DNA of 64,000 nucleotides from Candidatus Sulfopaludibacter sp. GTDB lineage: Bacteria; Acidobacteriota; Terriglobia; Bryobacterales; Bryobacteraceae. The number at the start of each line of letters is the position of its first letter. The stretch's first letter is position 1. Below the pieces are notes generated by a model. It saw only the letters and a list, made by a program, of their open reading frames with translations, ran no database searches and was not told the origin of the DNA. Shown here in pieces: positions 17,152 to 25,255 of the stretch. The stretch is taken from NCBI GenBank assembly GCA_031292755.1, contig JARLGM010000002.1:1-64000 (forward strand), given 5' to 3'. Position numbers and translations under genes: made by a program.

Positions 17152-18300
17152 CTAAGGCAATTCCTCCAGGAATCGCTCGATGTCCGCCGGGGATATGTAA
17201 AAATGCGGCGAAGTTCGTACCCATCCGGCGCGAGGCGCCACCGAAATGCCGGCCTTTTTGAGCCGCACCACCAGTTCCATGGCGTCCACCCCGGCTTTGC
17301 GGAAACTCACGATGCCCGCGCCAGTCTCCGCCGTCCGCGGAATAAACAGTTCATATCCTTTGGCTTGCACACCTTCCGCGATCCGGTCGCCGAGATTTTG
17401 GACAACAGGGGCTATTACTCCTACTTCTACCTCTAGTAAAAATTCAATTGCTGCCTTTAATCCATAGATTCCAATAGTGTTCAGAGTTCCACATTCGTAC
17501 CGGCCGGCATCCGGGCGCAGCGCCATGTCCCGGGACGCGTAGTCGTTGTAGCCAGCCACGTTGGTCCAGCCGAACTCTACCGGATCTACTTGATCTTGCA
17601 GCGCTTCACTGATGTACAGGATGCCGCAGCCTTCCGGACCCATCATCCACTTGTGGCCGTCGGCCGCCAGGGTATCGATATGACAGGCCCGCACATCGAT
17701 CGGAAAGGCGCCCATCCCTTGAATCGCATCCACCATATAAATGCATTGGTTACGATGGCAAATCTCACCGATTTCTCGAATCGGCGCCCGGTAGCCGCTC
17801 AGGAATTGTACAAAGCTGATGGAGAGCAGGCGTGCGCCGCGCGTGGCTTCCTCGATACGCTCCAGAGAATCCCCGACACTGAGCCAGGTGACAGCCACGC
17901 CCTTCTCCTCCAACCGCTTCCACGGGTAGTAGTTGGCCGGGAATTCCTCACGGAAAGCGACCATGCGGTCGCCCGGCTTCCAGTTCAGCCCGATGGCCAC
18001 CGTGGCGATGCCCTCGGAGGTATTCTTGACCGATGCGATCTCGTTGCGGTTGGCCCCGATCAGCCGGGCGGCGGCGACCCGTAACCCTTCGTACGCGGCC
18101 AGCCATTCGTCATAATGCAGGCTGCCGAAATGAAGACAATCGTCGGCCAAGTGCTTCATGGCGTCGGCGGCCGGTTTGCACAACGGCGAGACGGCAGCGT
18201 GATTCAGATAAATCCGGTTGGCGCGGACCGGGAACTGATGCGCGAAGCGTTCCCAAACCGCCGGCGCCGCCGAAGAATTTGCGTTCTTAACTGAGACCAT
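17152..18300 (-). CDS. Class V aminotransferase (cysteine desulfurase/selenocysteine-lyase-like)
   Basis: A 382-residue PLP enzyme of aminotransferase class V. IYLNHAAVSP near the N terminus is the substrate-loop motif; VDAIQGMGAFPIDV contains the PLP-ring Asp and Gln; the Schiff-base Lys is in LAADGHKWMMGPEGCGILY. The subgroup includes cysteine desulfurase-like, isopenicillin-epimerase-like and kynureninase-like enzymes; the lack of a mobile Cys loop makes a housekeeping IscS role unlikely. Start at 18300 gives a normal N terminus, although AAAGGA abuts the ATG. A patch at about 17404-17495 uses AT-ended codons unlike the rest of the gene (see findings). Confidence 0.85.
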   Translation of the reverse strand: MVSVKNANSSAAPAVWERFAHQFPVRANRIYLNHAAVSPLCKPAADAMKHLADDCLHFGSLHYDEWLAAYEGLRVAAARLIGANRNEIASVKNTSEGIATVAIGLNWKPGDRMVAFREEFPANYYPWKRLEEKGVAVTWLSVGDSLERIEEATRGARLLSISFVQFLSGYRAPIREIGEICHRNQCIYMVDAIQGMGAFPIDVRACHIDTLAADGHKWMMGPEGCGILYISEALQDQVDPVEFGWTNVAGYNDYASRDMALRPDAGRYECGTLNTIGIYGLKAAIEFLLEVEVGVIAPVVQNLGDRIAEGVQAKGYELFIPRTAETGAGIVSFRKAGVDAMELVVRLKKAGISVAPRAGWVRTSPHFYISPADIERFLEELP

Positions 18301-18320
18301 TCCTTTACAATATAGGGAAA

Positions 18321-18337
18321 GGTGCCCAGGAGGCACC
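18321..18337 (+). promoter_or_regulatory. Hairpin enclosing the ribosome binding site of the M48 protease gene
   Basis: GGTGCC (18321-18326) pairs with GGCACC (18332-18337) around a CAGGA loop. The Shine-Dalgarno AGGAGG at 18328-18333 lies across the loop and the 3' arm, nine bases before the ATG at 18342. A TACAAT hexamer at 18306-18311 just upstream is a plausible -10 box, so the hairpin would be at the 5' end of the mRNA. Translational control is inferred. Confidence 0.5.
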
Positions 18338-18341
18338 TCGG

Positions 18342-19274
18342 ATGTATTATCGCGCCGTTGCCGCCCTGTCCCTGATCTTCACTGCCGGAGCCCTTTGCGC
18401 CTCCGACCAGAAGAAGGACGATCCCAACCAGATCGGCAACCGGAACGTCGGCAAAGGCATCAACTTCTACTCCATGGAGAAGGAGATGGCCCTGGGCAGG
18501 CAACTCGCCCAGGAAGTACGCCGCCAAGCCAAAATCCTCGACGATCCGCTCATCACCGAGTATGTGAATCGCGTGGGGCAGAATCTGGTTCGCAACTCCG
18601 ACGCCAAAATCCCGTTCACATTCGAGGTCATCGAGGGGCCCGAAGTGAACGCTTTCGCGCTGCCCGGCGGTTATGTTTTCGTCTACACCGGGCTTATCAA
18701 AATGGCCGATGAAGAAGACGAATTCGCCGGCGCTCTGGCCCACGAGATTGCTCACGTGGCCGCCCGGCACATGACTCGCAACGCCACTAAGGGACAGTTG
18801 GCGCAGATCGGCACGATTCCCGTGGGCATTCTCTTGGGCGGCTGGGGCGGTTACGCCGCCCGACAGGCGGCAGGCGGCGTCGGCATTCCACTTTCGCTGC
18901 TCAGGTTTGAACGCAAGGACGAAACCGAGGCCGACTATCTGGGCGTGCAGTACATGTACGCCGCCGGCTACGATCCCAACGGCGCCATCAGCATCTTCGA
19001 AAAACTGGAAGCGCTCGAGCGCAATCAACCCGGCGCCATCTCCCGGCTGTTCGCCACACATCCCATGGATGCCGACCGGATCGCAAAGACGCAGCAGGAG
19101 ATCCAGAAGATTCTTGTGTCCCGCTCCGAATACGTGGTAACCACGTCCGAATACACCCGGATTCGCGAGCGCCTCATGACTCAGGAAGCCGGGCGCAAGA
19201 CCGACCCCGCAGGCAATCGCCCCAAATTGAAGATCGGCCCGGCCCCCGACGACCGCCCCACCATCCGGCGGTAG
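18342..19274 (+). CDS. M48 family zinc metalloprotease, BepA-like, exported
   Basis: A 310-residue periplasmic metallopeptidase. A signal peptide (MYYRAVAALSLIFTAGALCAS) is followed by the M48 domain: the zinc motif HEIAHVAARH begins at residue 134, the third ligand Glu is in DETEADYLG, and EVNAFALPGGYVFVYTGL is the canonical block ahead of the active site. Unlike BepA it has no C-terminal TPR array; it ends in a Pro/Arg-rich tail. Known relatives degrade or help assemble outer-membrane proteins, fitting a receptor-rich envelope. An AGGAGG ribosome site is nine bases upstream but lies inside a small hairpin, suggesting regulated translation. It is divergent from the aminotransferase gene. Confidence 0.92.
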   Translation: MYYRAVAALSLIFTAGALCASDQKKDDPNQIGNRNVGKGINFYSMEKEMALGRQLAQEVRRQAKILDDPLITEYVNRVGQNLVRNSDAKIPFTFEVIEGPEVNAFALPGGYVFVYTGLIKMADEEDEFAGALAHEIAHVAARHMTRNATKGQLAQIGTIPVGILLGGWGGYAARQAAGGVGIPLSLLRFERKDETEADYLGVQYMYAAGYDPNGAISIFEKLEALERNQPGAISRLFATHPMDADRIAKTQQEIQKILVSRSEYVVTTSEYTRIRERLMTQEAGRKTDPAGNRPKLKIGPAPDDRPTIRR

Positions 19275-19292
19275 GGCATTCTTACATGCAGC

Positions 19293-19787
19293 CTAGTGAA
19301 TTGATGACACGATCAGCTTATCGCCGTTGAGCACGCCGTTGACTTTGGCGTGGATCGGCTTGTTCGCTGTGATCTCTTTGTTCCAGCCCTTGTCATTCTT
19401 GATCATGTCCTGCGTGCGCTGGTTCCCCACCATATCGAACTTGACCGTCTTGCCGTCATCCATTTTCATTCCAAATTGACTGCTGTTTGCTGAGACGGGA
19501 CAGTCCGAACCGGAACCCGCTTCGCGATTCGCCGTGTTCTTTTGATCGGCAGCCGCCGGTGCGCTGCCGGACCCCTGTGAGGCGCAGGACATATCCATCA
19601 GAGTGCCTTTAAAAGTCGAGGTCTTCATCTCCGCGGGGGCGGTCGTTCCCGCCGCCGAACTGTTTTTGGTTTCACTTTGGCCGGCAGTCTTCGAGTCTGG
19701 TTGCGCTGACTGTTGCGGTTGCTGGGTCTGCGCGATGGCCATTCCCGCTGCCAGTGAGATCGTGAGCATCGTTACGATCGTTTTCAT
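19293..19787 (-). CDS. Exported hypothetical protein, Ala/Ser/Thr-rich
   Basis: A 164-residue secreted protein. The signal peptide is MKTIVTMLTISLAAGMAIAQ; a low-complexity Gln/Ser/Thr region follows to about residue 50; the globular part begins at TFKGTLMDMSCASQ and contains SDCPVSANSSQFGMKMDDGKTVKFDMVGNQRTQDMI, ending with HAKVNGVLNGDKLIVSSI. That last module (short beta strands, DGKTVKFD, VNGVLNGDKL) resembles small OB-like domains repeatedly found in Acidobacteria next to secreted proteins; the two Cys may form a disulfide. No function is known. TCGGGAGGGG precedes the ATG. It is convergent with the protease gene. Confidence 0.75.
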   Translation of the reverse strand: MKTIVTMLTISLAAGMAIAQTQQPQQSAQPDSKTAGQSETKNSSAAGTTAPAEMKTSTFKGTLMDMSCASQGSGSAPAAADQKNTANREAGSGSDCPVSANSSQFGMKMDDGKTVKFDMVGNQRTQDMIKNDKGWNKEITANKPIHAKVNGVLNGDKLIVSSIH

Positions 19788-19914
19788 AAACCCCTCCCGA
19801 GTAGGTATGCTCCCGCCATCCGACTGTGCCAATAGATGGCCGGAGCCTCAAACGGATGGGCACGTTGGCTACCACTTGGGCGAAGGTCGAACCTTCAATT
19901 GTTGAGGAGGAGTC

Positions 19915-20613
19915 TCACTTTGGATACCAATTGCGGAGGCGGACTTCAATTCCGCTGCCCTGCATATCCTTGGCGAAGGCCTGGGCGTTTTCTTCCTTGG
20001 TGTAGTGATACGGATAGACGATGGCCGGATGGAAGGCCTTGACCGCCTCGGCCGCGGCTTCGGGCGTCATGGTGTAGGGCAGGTTCATGCAGATGAACGC
20101 CACATCGATGTTCTTCAGGGCGCGCATTTCCGGGATGCCCTCGGTGTCGCCGGAGAAATAGAAGCGCTTGCCGCCATAGGTGAGGACATACCCGTTGCCG
20201 CGGCCCTTCTCGTGAAATCCGCCGGGCTTGAGGTTGTACATGGGAATGGCTTCGATTTTGAAAGCCCCGAGAGTGTGGCTCTCGCCGTTGGAAATCACGG
20301 TGCAGCCAGGCACCTGGGCCGCTACCGCTTTGGGGGCGAGAATCACGGTGTCGGCCTTTTTCAATTTGGCCACCAGCGCGGGCGCCATGTGGTCCCCGTG
20401 AATATCGGTGATCAGGATGTAATCGGCTTGCGGCAAACCGTCGTAGCTGCCTTGGGCGGGATCGATGTACAACACTTTTCCGCCGGCCTGAATCATCAGG
20501 CTGGCATGTTGGATGGGTGTAAGCTGAAGCGTTCCGGCGGAGGTGGAAAATTCTTCTGGGGTGGTGCACCACGCCGCCGCAGTGAGCAGGAGGCCGATCG
20601 CCAAACTTGTCAT
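19915..20613 (-). CDS. UlaG-like MBL-fold hydrolase, exported
   Basis: A 232-residue metallo-beta-lactamase-fold protein with a signal peptide (MTSLAIGLLLTAAAWC, possibly a lipoprotein as Cys16 follows AAAW). The metal site is in TDIHGDHMAP; ISNGESHTLGAFKIEAIPMYN, YFSGDTEGIPEM and YPYHYTKEEN complete the UlaG/L-ascorbate-lactonase-like pattern of the MBL superfamily. Substrates in this exported subgroup are unknown. The ATG at 20613 is preceded by an in-frame GTG nine codons earlier; the signal peptide favours the ATG. It is followed after a gap by the citrate synthase gene upstream on the same strand. Confidence 0.86.
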   Translation of the reverse strand: MTSLAIGLLLTAAAWCTTPEEFSTSAGTLQLTPIQHASLMIQAGGKVLYIDPAQGSYDGLPQADYILITDIHGDHMAPALVAKLKKADTVILAPKAVAAQVPGCTVISNGESHTLGAFKIEAIPMYNLKPGGFHEKGRGNGYVLTYGGKRFYFSGDTEGIPEMRALKNIDVAFICMNLPYTMTPEAAAEAVKAFHPAIVYPYHYTKEENAQAFAKDMQGSGIEVRLRNWYPK

Positions 20614-20687
20614 ATGAGGAGATTCTACCAGCGACACGCGGCGCCCGCGATGTTCCGCGGGCGCCAGGGACCGGCCCGAGGTCCAGC

Positions 20688-22004
20688 CTACGCGCCTACC
20701 AGTTCGCGATCGTGCACGGAGCGCAGCGTGATCGGCACGAAATCGCGCTTGTCCGCACCGGTGTAAATCTGGCGCGGGCGGGCGATTTTTCTCTCCGGGT
20801 CGAGCATCATCTCTTCCCATTGCGCCAGCCAGCCCACCGTGCGCGGGATACCGAACAACACCGTGAACTGATCCGGAGTGAAGCCCATGGCCTGATAGAT
20901 GATCCCGGAATAGAAGTCCACATTGGGGTACAGTTTGCGCTTGATGAAGTACTCGTCGCTCAGGGCGATCTTCTCCAGTTCGAGCGCGATATCGATCCTG
21001 GGATTGCGCCCGGTGACTTCGAAAACTTCCTCGGCCACCTGTTTGATGATGCGGGCGCGCGGATCGTAGTTCTTGTATACCCGGTGGCCAAAGCCCATGA
21101 GCTTGCGCTTGCCCTCTTTCACCTGCTCGATGAACGCCGGGATGTGTTCCTTGGAGCCGACTTCGTCCAACATGCGGAGCACTTCCTCGTTGGCGCCGCC
21201 GTGAAGCGGGCCGGAGAGCGCGGCGATGGCGGCGGCAGTGGTGGAGAAGGGATCCGCATTGCTGCTGCCGACGGCGCGCATGGTGCTGGTGCTGCAGTTC
21301 TGCTCGTGATCGGCATGGAGAATGAACAGCACTTCCAGCGCGCGGGAAAGCACGGGGTTGGCTGCGTACTTCGGTTCGGTCTTCCGCCAGAGCATATTCA
21401 TGTAGTTCTGCGTGTAGCTGAGGTCGGGATCGGGATATACGTACGGGCGGCCCAGGCGATGGCGATAGGAGAAGGCGGCCAGAGTAGGCATTTTGCCGAT
21501 CAGTCGGACAATCTGTTTGCGGCGGCAGCGGGCATCGGCGATGTTGCGGACGTCCGGATAGAAGGTGGACAGCGCAGCCACGGTGCTGATCAGCATACCC
21601 ATGGGGTGCGCGTCGTGATGGAAGCCGTCCATGAACTTGCGGACATTCTCGTGAAGCATGGTGTGGCGCATCACGCGGCAGTTCCACTCGTCCAGTTGGT
21701 CCGACGTCGGCAGTTCACCGTTCAACAGAAGGTAGGCGACTTCCAGGAAAGTGCACTTTTCCGCAAGTTGCTCGATCGGGTAACCGCGGTAGCGCAGAAT
21801 CCCGGCGTCACCGTCCAGGTAGGTTATGGCACTCTGACAGGAGGCCGTGTTCATGAAGGCGGGATCGTAGGTCATGAGCCCGAAATCTTCGGGGCCGGTT
21901 TTGATTTGGCGGAGGTCCATCGCCCGGATGGTGCCGTGGGAGATCGGAACCTCATAACTTTTTTGAGTCCGGTTATCGGTGATCGTCAGTGTGTGGTTAT
22001 CCAT
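20688..22004 (-). CDS. gltA: Citrate synthase
   Basis: A 438-residue type II citrate synthase that condenses acetyl-CoA and oxaloacetate to citrate. The catalytic His is in GPLHGGANEEVLRML, the second active His in GFGHRVYKNYDPRA, and the catalytic Asp in the downstream YPNVDFYSG block; RYRGYPIEQLA and FHHDAHPMGML are conserved. The length and N-terminal domain fit the large hexameric gram-negative form that is NADH-inhibited, but that regulation is inferred from type. The ATG at 22004 is set by a near-perfect TAAGGAGGA ribosome site. It is divergent from the RsbRD-type gene. Confidence 0.96.
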   Translation of the reverse strand: MDNHTLTITDNRTQKSYEVPISHGTIRAMDLRQIKTGPEDFGLMTYDPAFMNTASCQSAITYLDGDAGILRYRGYPIEQLAEKCTFLEVAYLLLNGELPTSDQLDEWNCRVMRHTMLHENVRKFMDGFHHDAHPMGMLISTVAALSTFYPDVRNIADARCRRKQIVRLIGKMPTLAAFSYRHRLGRPYVYPDPDLSYTQNYMNMLWRKTEPKYAANPVLSRALEVLFILHADHEQNCSTSTMRAVGSSNADPFSTTAAAIAALSGPLHGGANEEVLRMLDEVGSKEHIPAFIEQVKEGKRKLMGFGHRVYKNYDPRARIIKQVAEEVFEVTGRNPRIDIALELEKIALSDEYFIKRKLYPNVDFYSGIIYQAMGFTPDQFTVLFGIPRTVGWLAQWEEMMLDPERKIARPRQIYTGADKRDFVPITLRSVHDRELVGA

Positions 22005-22116
22005 ACGTGCGTCCTCCTTAGCGAGAGCACAGAATGTTTTCGCCGCACACTGTGCACGTGGAATTCCAGACCAAAACATCGGAAAATCCAGCGTTTAGAG
22101 GATAAAACTGGGGGTT

Positions 22117-22125
22117 TGCGATAAT
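22117..22125 (+). promoter_or_regulatory. Extended -10 promoter element
   Basis: TGCGATAAT matches an extended -10 box (TGnTATAAT, one mismatch). The predicted transcript would start near 22132, at the base of the hairpin that leads the RsbRD-type gene. No good -35 is visible, as expected for an extended -10 promoter. Confidence 0.4.
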
Positions 22126-22135
22126 GGAGGTGTGA

Positions 22136-22185
22136 GCACCGGGGCTTTTGACGCAAGCTGCTGGGTGCGCAATCCCCACCGGTGC
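22136..22185 (+). other. Long imperfect stem-loop in the leader of the RsbRD-type gene
   Basis: GCACCGG (22136-22142) pairs with CCGGTGC (22179-22185); after a bulged A the stem continues GG with CC, then TTG with CAA and CGCA (22152-22155) with TGCG (22166-22169), leaving a ten-base loop. It lies between a likely extended -10 and the GGGAGGG ribosome site. It may be a leader element or a small RNA; no known riboswitch class is recognised. Confidence 0.4.
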
Positions 22186-22205
22186 CCGCCTTCTAAGGGA
22201 GGGAC

Positions 22206-22658
22206 ATGCTATCCACGAAACTGGTGCAACTTATTGAAAATCATTGGGATACGATTGGTCAGAGGCTCATTGTGGCGGTGCGTAATCATCCGGACATGCA
22301 GCAACTGGCAAAACGTCCGCAAATCGAGCTTCGGGAATGGTGCCGGGACATTCTGGAGAATTTGGGTGACCTGCTGACCGCAAAAGATCATGACGAACAG
22401 CAGCGCCGCTATCGCATTCTCGGCAAAACCCGGTTCGAAGAGAACATACCGCTGCACGAAGCGGTGCTCCGGTTCCACATCCTGAAGGAACTCATTGTCG
22501 AGTTCATTCACGAGCAGGGGCTTCCGGTGAACGCCATGCAGCTTTATGCCGAAGAGGAACTGGAGCTGCGCTTGGGACGGTTCATCGATGCCGGCGTATA
22601 CCATGTGGTATGCGGGTACGAGAATGCCCTCCGCCGGGCGGCGCGGCTGGCGTCGTAG
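22206..22658 (+). CDS. RsbRD N-terminal-type sensor domain protein
   Basis: A 150-residue all-helical cytosolic protein matching the RsbRD N-terminal domain, the non-heme globin-like sensor module of stressosome RsbR paralogues. Typical blocks are NHWDTIGQRLI, YRILGKTRFEENIPLHEAVLRFHILKE (split across two helices) and the C-terminal GVYHVVCGYENALRR. Here the domain stands alone without a STAS partner, so it may sense a signal and act by protein contact with another factor. A GGGAGGG ribosome site lies five bases before the ATG. The leader holds a long hairpin and an extended -10 promoter. A stressosome link is inference from domain type only. Confidence 0.75.
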   Translation: MLSTKLVQLIENHWDTIGQRLIVAVRNHPDMQQLAKRPQIELREWCRDILENLGDLLTAKDHDEQQRRYRILGKTRFEENIPLHEAVLRFHILKELIVEFIHEQGLPVNAMQLYAEEELELRLGRFIDAGVYHVVCGYENALRRAARLAS

Positions 22659-22660
22659 CG

Positions 22661-24512
22661 CTACCGGACCGTGTACAGAAAATTGGTCCATCGCGGCGCC
22701 GGAACGCCGCCGGAGGTCCACGTCCCGATGAAAAACGGCAGCGGACCGGGCGAAAAGTAGCTGGGAATCGTAGCGGTGAGTTGCAGCAGGGAATTGCTGT
22801 GTCCGGCAATGGTGGTAATCGGCAGTAGCAGCGGCTCCGCCAGGTTTCCGTTGGGCGTCCAAACCGGGATCTCGGCGGCGCTGGCGTACAGAATGGGTTG
22901 CGCCGGGTATTGTGGATTGGCGCCACCCGGCGCGCCATCGGCCGGAACGCCGCTGAGTGGGCTGAAGCCGGTGGCAAAGATGGTAACGGTAGATCCCAGG
23001 TGGGCCGGATTCGTGGCGCTGTTGGGGGTCCCGTCCTGGTTCCAGATATCGGCAAGAGGTACGGGGTAGGTATACAGAATGTCCTGATAGGCCGGCGCTT
23101 GAAAGAAATCCAGGGCGCCGCTGGGATCGAAGTAAAGGAGCGGCGCCGGGTTTCGCAGGACCGGGCTCATCTGTCAGGTGTAAATGACGGTTCCGTTTTG
23201 GAGAATCTCGATGGCCGCCGGAATCTGTGGGTTCAGCGCACCCACGCCGTAAGGAACAATGGCGTTGATCTGGCTGGAGGAAACAGCCAGAAGCGGCGCC
23301 GGAATCCCTGGATGCGCACGGCGGTCCCGCCGGAAGAAAAGGGAAGCTGCCGGGAGTCATCGTATACCGTGAGTGGATCGGTTCCCAAGCCCTGGCCGAA
23401 TATGGTGAGCAATTGTCCGGGGGCTACGGTGCTCTCCGCCAGATAACTGGCGCCGTTGACGATACAGGCGACCGGCGAAGAAGGTGCCGCGGGGCTGACG
23501 TGCAGGACGCGGTTGGCCTGAGTGGCTACGTAGAGACTGCCGTCCGATAGCAGAGACGAAGCGCCCAGTAGCGTCTGCTGGGCCAGAAACGCCGAGGATT
23601 GAGGCTGCAAACTCACCGGGTCCAGGACCGATATGGACAGCCCGCCCAAGTCGGTTCGCGGCCCGCAGGTGGTTTGAAACGCTTCGGTCGCGGGATACGA
23701 GCCGCCTGTCACCACCAGGTTTCCGCTGCGATCGAAGGCGATAGCCGAGCCGCCTCCGCTGCCGGACAGCGCGGATAACGCCCCGGACGCCTCCAGTTTG
23801 TGGATTGCGTTTTCTCCGAAGGCGATGAATCCGCCGCCCCCGGGACCCACCGTGATTGGCACCGTGAACGGCGTTTCCGCGATGTACGCATTGCCGGCGG
23901 AATCCACGGCGATGCCGTTGGGCAGGGCGGCATCGAGATACGTGAAGTGGACCTGGTGCTGGAGCGCAGGGTCCACCTTGGCGGCGAATCCCACGATGCC
24001 GGACTGGGAATCGGCCATACCAGCGGCGAAAACGGCGCCGCTCGCGTCCACGGCCATTGCCGTGGGAGTCACAACGTCGCCCAGATCGAAATTAGCCAGG
24101 GTCTGAGCTGTGGACCGGTCCAGTTTCAGTACGCGCGCGTGCCGATCGGAGCCGACGCCGAGCAGGATTGGGTTCCGTTGCGGATCGAAGCCGGATCGTC
24201 GGCGGGGCGGATCAGTGCGGCGGCCGCCCCTAAATAGAGGATGCCTGCGGAATCGGAGGCCAGCACGGTGACATTTCCGCCCGCATTCAGAGTTCTTCCC
24301 TGGCCTGTAAACGACTGTAGTAATTGACCTTGCTGGTCGTACCGGGAGACTGTGACGAGGGTATCGGTACGCGCGGCCACGAGGAGGTTGTCCTGCGTGT
24401 CCCGGTTCACAGCCAGGATGGGTGTCTGATTAAGCAGCAGAATGGAATCGGCGCCCTGCCCAAAAGCCAGGGTGGCGCACGCGAGTGGGAAAAGGAACCG
24501 AGAGTGTGCCAT
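22661..24512 (-). pseudogene. TIGR03437-type secreted beta-propeller protein, disrupted by two frameshifts and a stop
   Basis: One original gene is spread over three minus-strand frames: 24126-24512 (signal peptide and first propeller blades), 23233-24072 plus the stretch just upstream of it (rest of the propeller and start of the TIGR03437 C-terminal domain, IVNGASYLAESTVAPGQLLTIFGQGLG) and 22661-23170 (end of TIGR03437, NQDGTPNSATNPAHLGSTVTIFATGF). The frame is lost near 24200 and near 23310, each repaired by one extra base in a short G run, and a TGA at 23174-23176 interrupts the final frame. After repair the reading is continuous, with GIPAPLLAVSSSQINAIVPYGVG across the second junction. 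TIGR03437 is a C-terminal domain common in secreted Solibacter proteins. Either a genuine pseudogene or assembly errors at homopolymers. Confidence 0.75.
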
Positions 24513-24643
24513 TTGGATACGCGCGGACCGGACGGAAAGCCCTGAGTTTAATCGGATTCACCGTGACAATTCAACAACAGGCACGTCAAAGTCCACAGGC
24601 AGACTGAACGGAAGTTGTTGAACAGATAAGCTATCGTGGTTTT

Positions 24644-25255
24644 ATGGCCCAGGATGCAGCCGGAGCGGTAGGGGCCCGATTGAGTCCACACGTCGATTCG
24701 TTGATTCGGGCCGCTCAGGGCGGCGATCAGGACGCTTTCGAGCAACTGATCCACGCGTACGATCAAAGTGTGCTTCGGCTGGCGATGAACCTGTTGCGCA
24801 GTCCGGAAGATGCCCGTGATGTCTATCAGGAAGCGTTCCTCAGGGTGTACCGCAACCTGCATTCGTTTCGATTCGATTGCAGTTTCCATACCTGGCTGTA
24901 CCGGATTGTGACCAACATCTGCCTGGACCAGTTGCGGAAGCGGAAAGTCCGCAAAGAGGAGTCCACCATCGTGGAGACCAGCGACGGGCCGATCGACCGA
25001 ATGGATACCTTTGAGGAGGAGGGCGCGGAGAGCGACCCAGAGCGTTCCATGTGGAACGGGCAGTTGAAGCGGCGGATCGACGGCGCGCTGGAGGATCTGA
25101 CGCCCCGTGAGCGCATGGTCTTCGAATTGAGACATTATCAAGGGTTGCGTTTGCGGAATATCGGCGAAATGCTGGGCACGACTGAAGAGGCGGCCAAGAA
25201 TTGCCTCTTCCGGGCGACACAGAAGATGCGTTCGGCGTTGGGAGATTTCGTATGA
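24644..25255 (+). CDS. ECF-type RNA polymerase sigma factor
   Basis: A 203-residue extracytoplasmic-function sigma factor, RpoE-like. Region 2 spans about residues 25-95, with DARDVYQEAFLRVYRNLHSF and TWLYRIVTNICLDQLRKRK (promoter -10 recognition); region 4 covers about 140-200, with LTPRERMVFELRHYQGL and IGEMLGTTEEAAKNCLFRAT (-35 recognition helix). It directs polymerase to envelope-stress promoters when freed from its anti-sigma factor. The stop overlaps the ATG of the zinc-finger anti-sigma gene (ATGA), the classic coupled pair. The very acidic linker (TFEEEGAESDPE) between the regions is usual. Confidence 0.93.
   Translation: MAQDAAGAVGARLSPHVDSLIRAAQGGDQDAFEQLIHAYDQSVLRLAMNLLRSPEDARDVYQEAFLRVYRNLHSFRFDCSFHTWLYRIVTNICLDQLRKRKVRKEESTIVETSDGPIDRMDTFEEEGAESDPERSMWNGQLKRRIDGALEDLTPRERMVFELRHYQGLRLRNIGEMLGTTEEAAKNCLFRATQKMRSALGDFV

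Noticed and set aside
19915-21687. A continuous 590-codon frame that would fuse the MBL protein to an upstream region over the citrate synthase gene
   Set aside because: The upstream part is a shadow of citrate synthase; the MBL domain has its own signal peptide starting at 20613.
24610-24637. GGAAGT and TATCGT as an ECF-type promoter ahead of the sigma factor gene
   Set aside because: Weak match and would leave only a few bases before the ATG; not enough to call.
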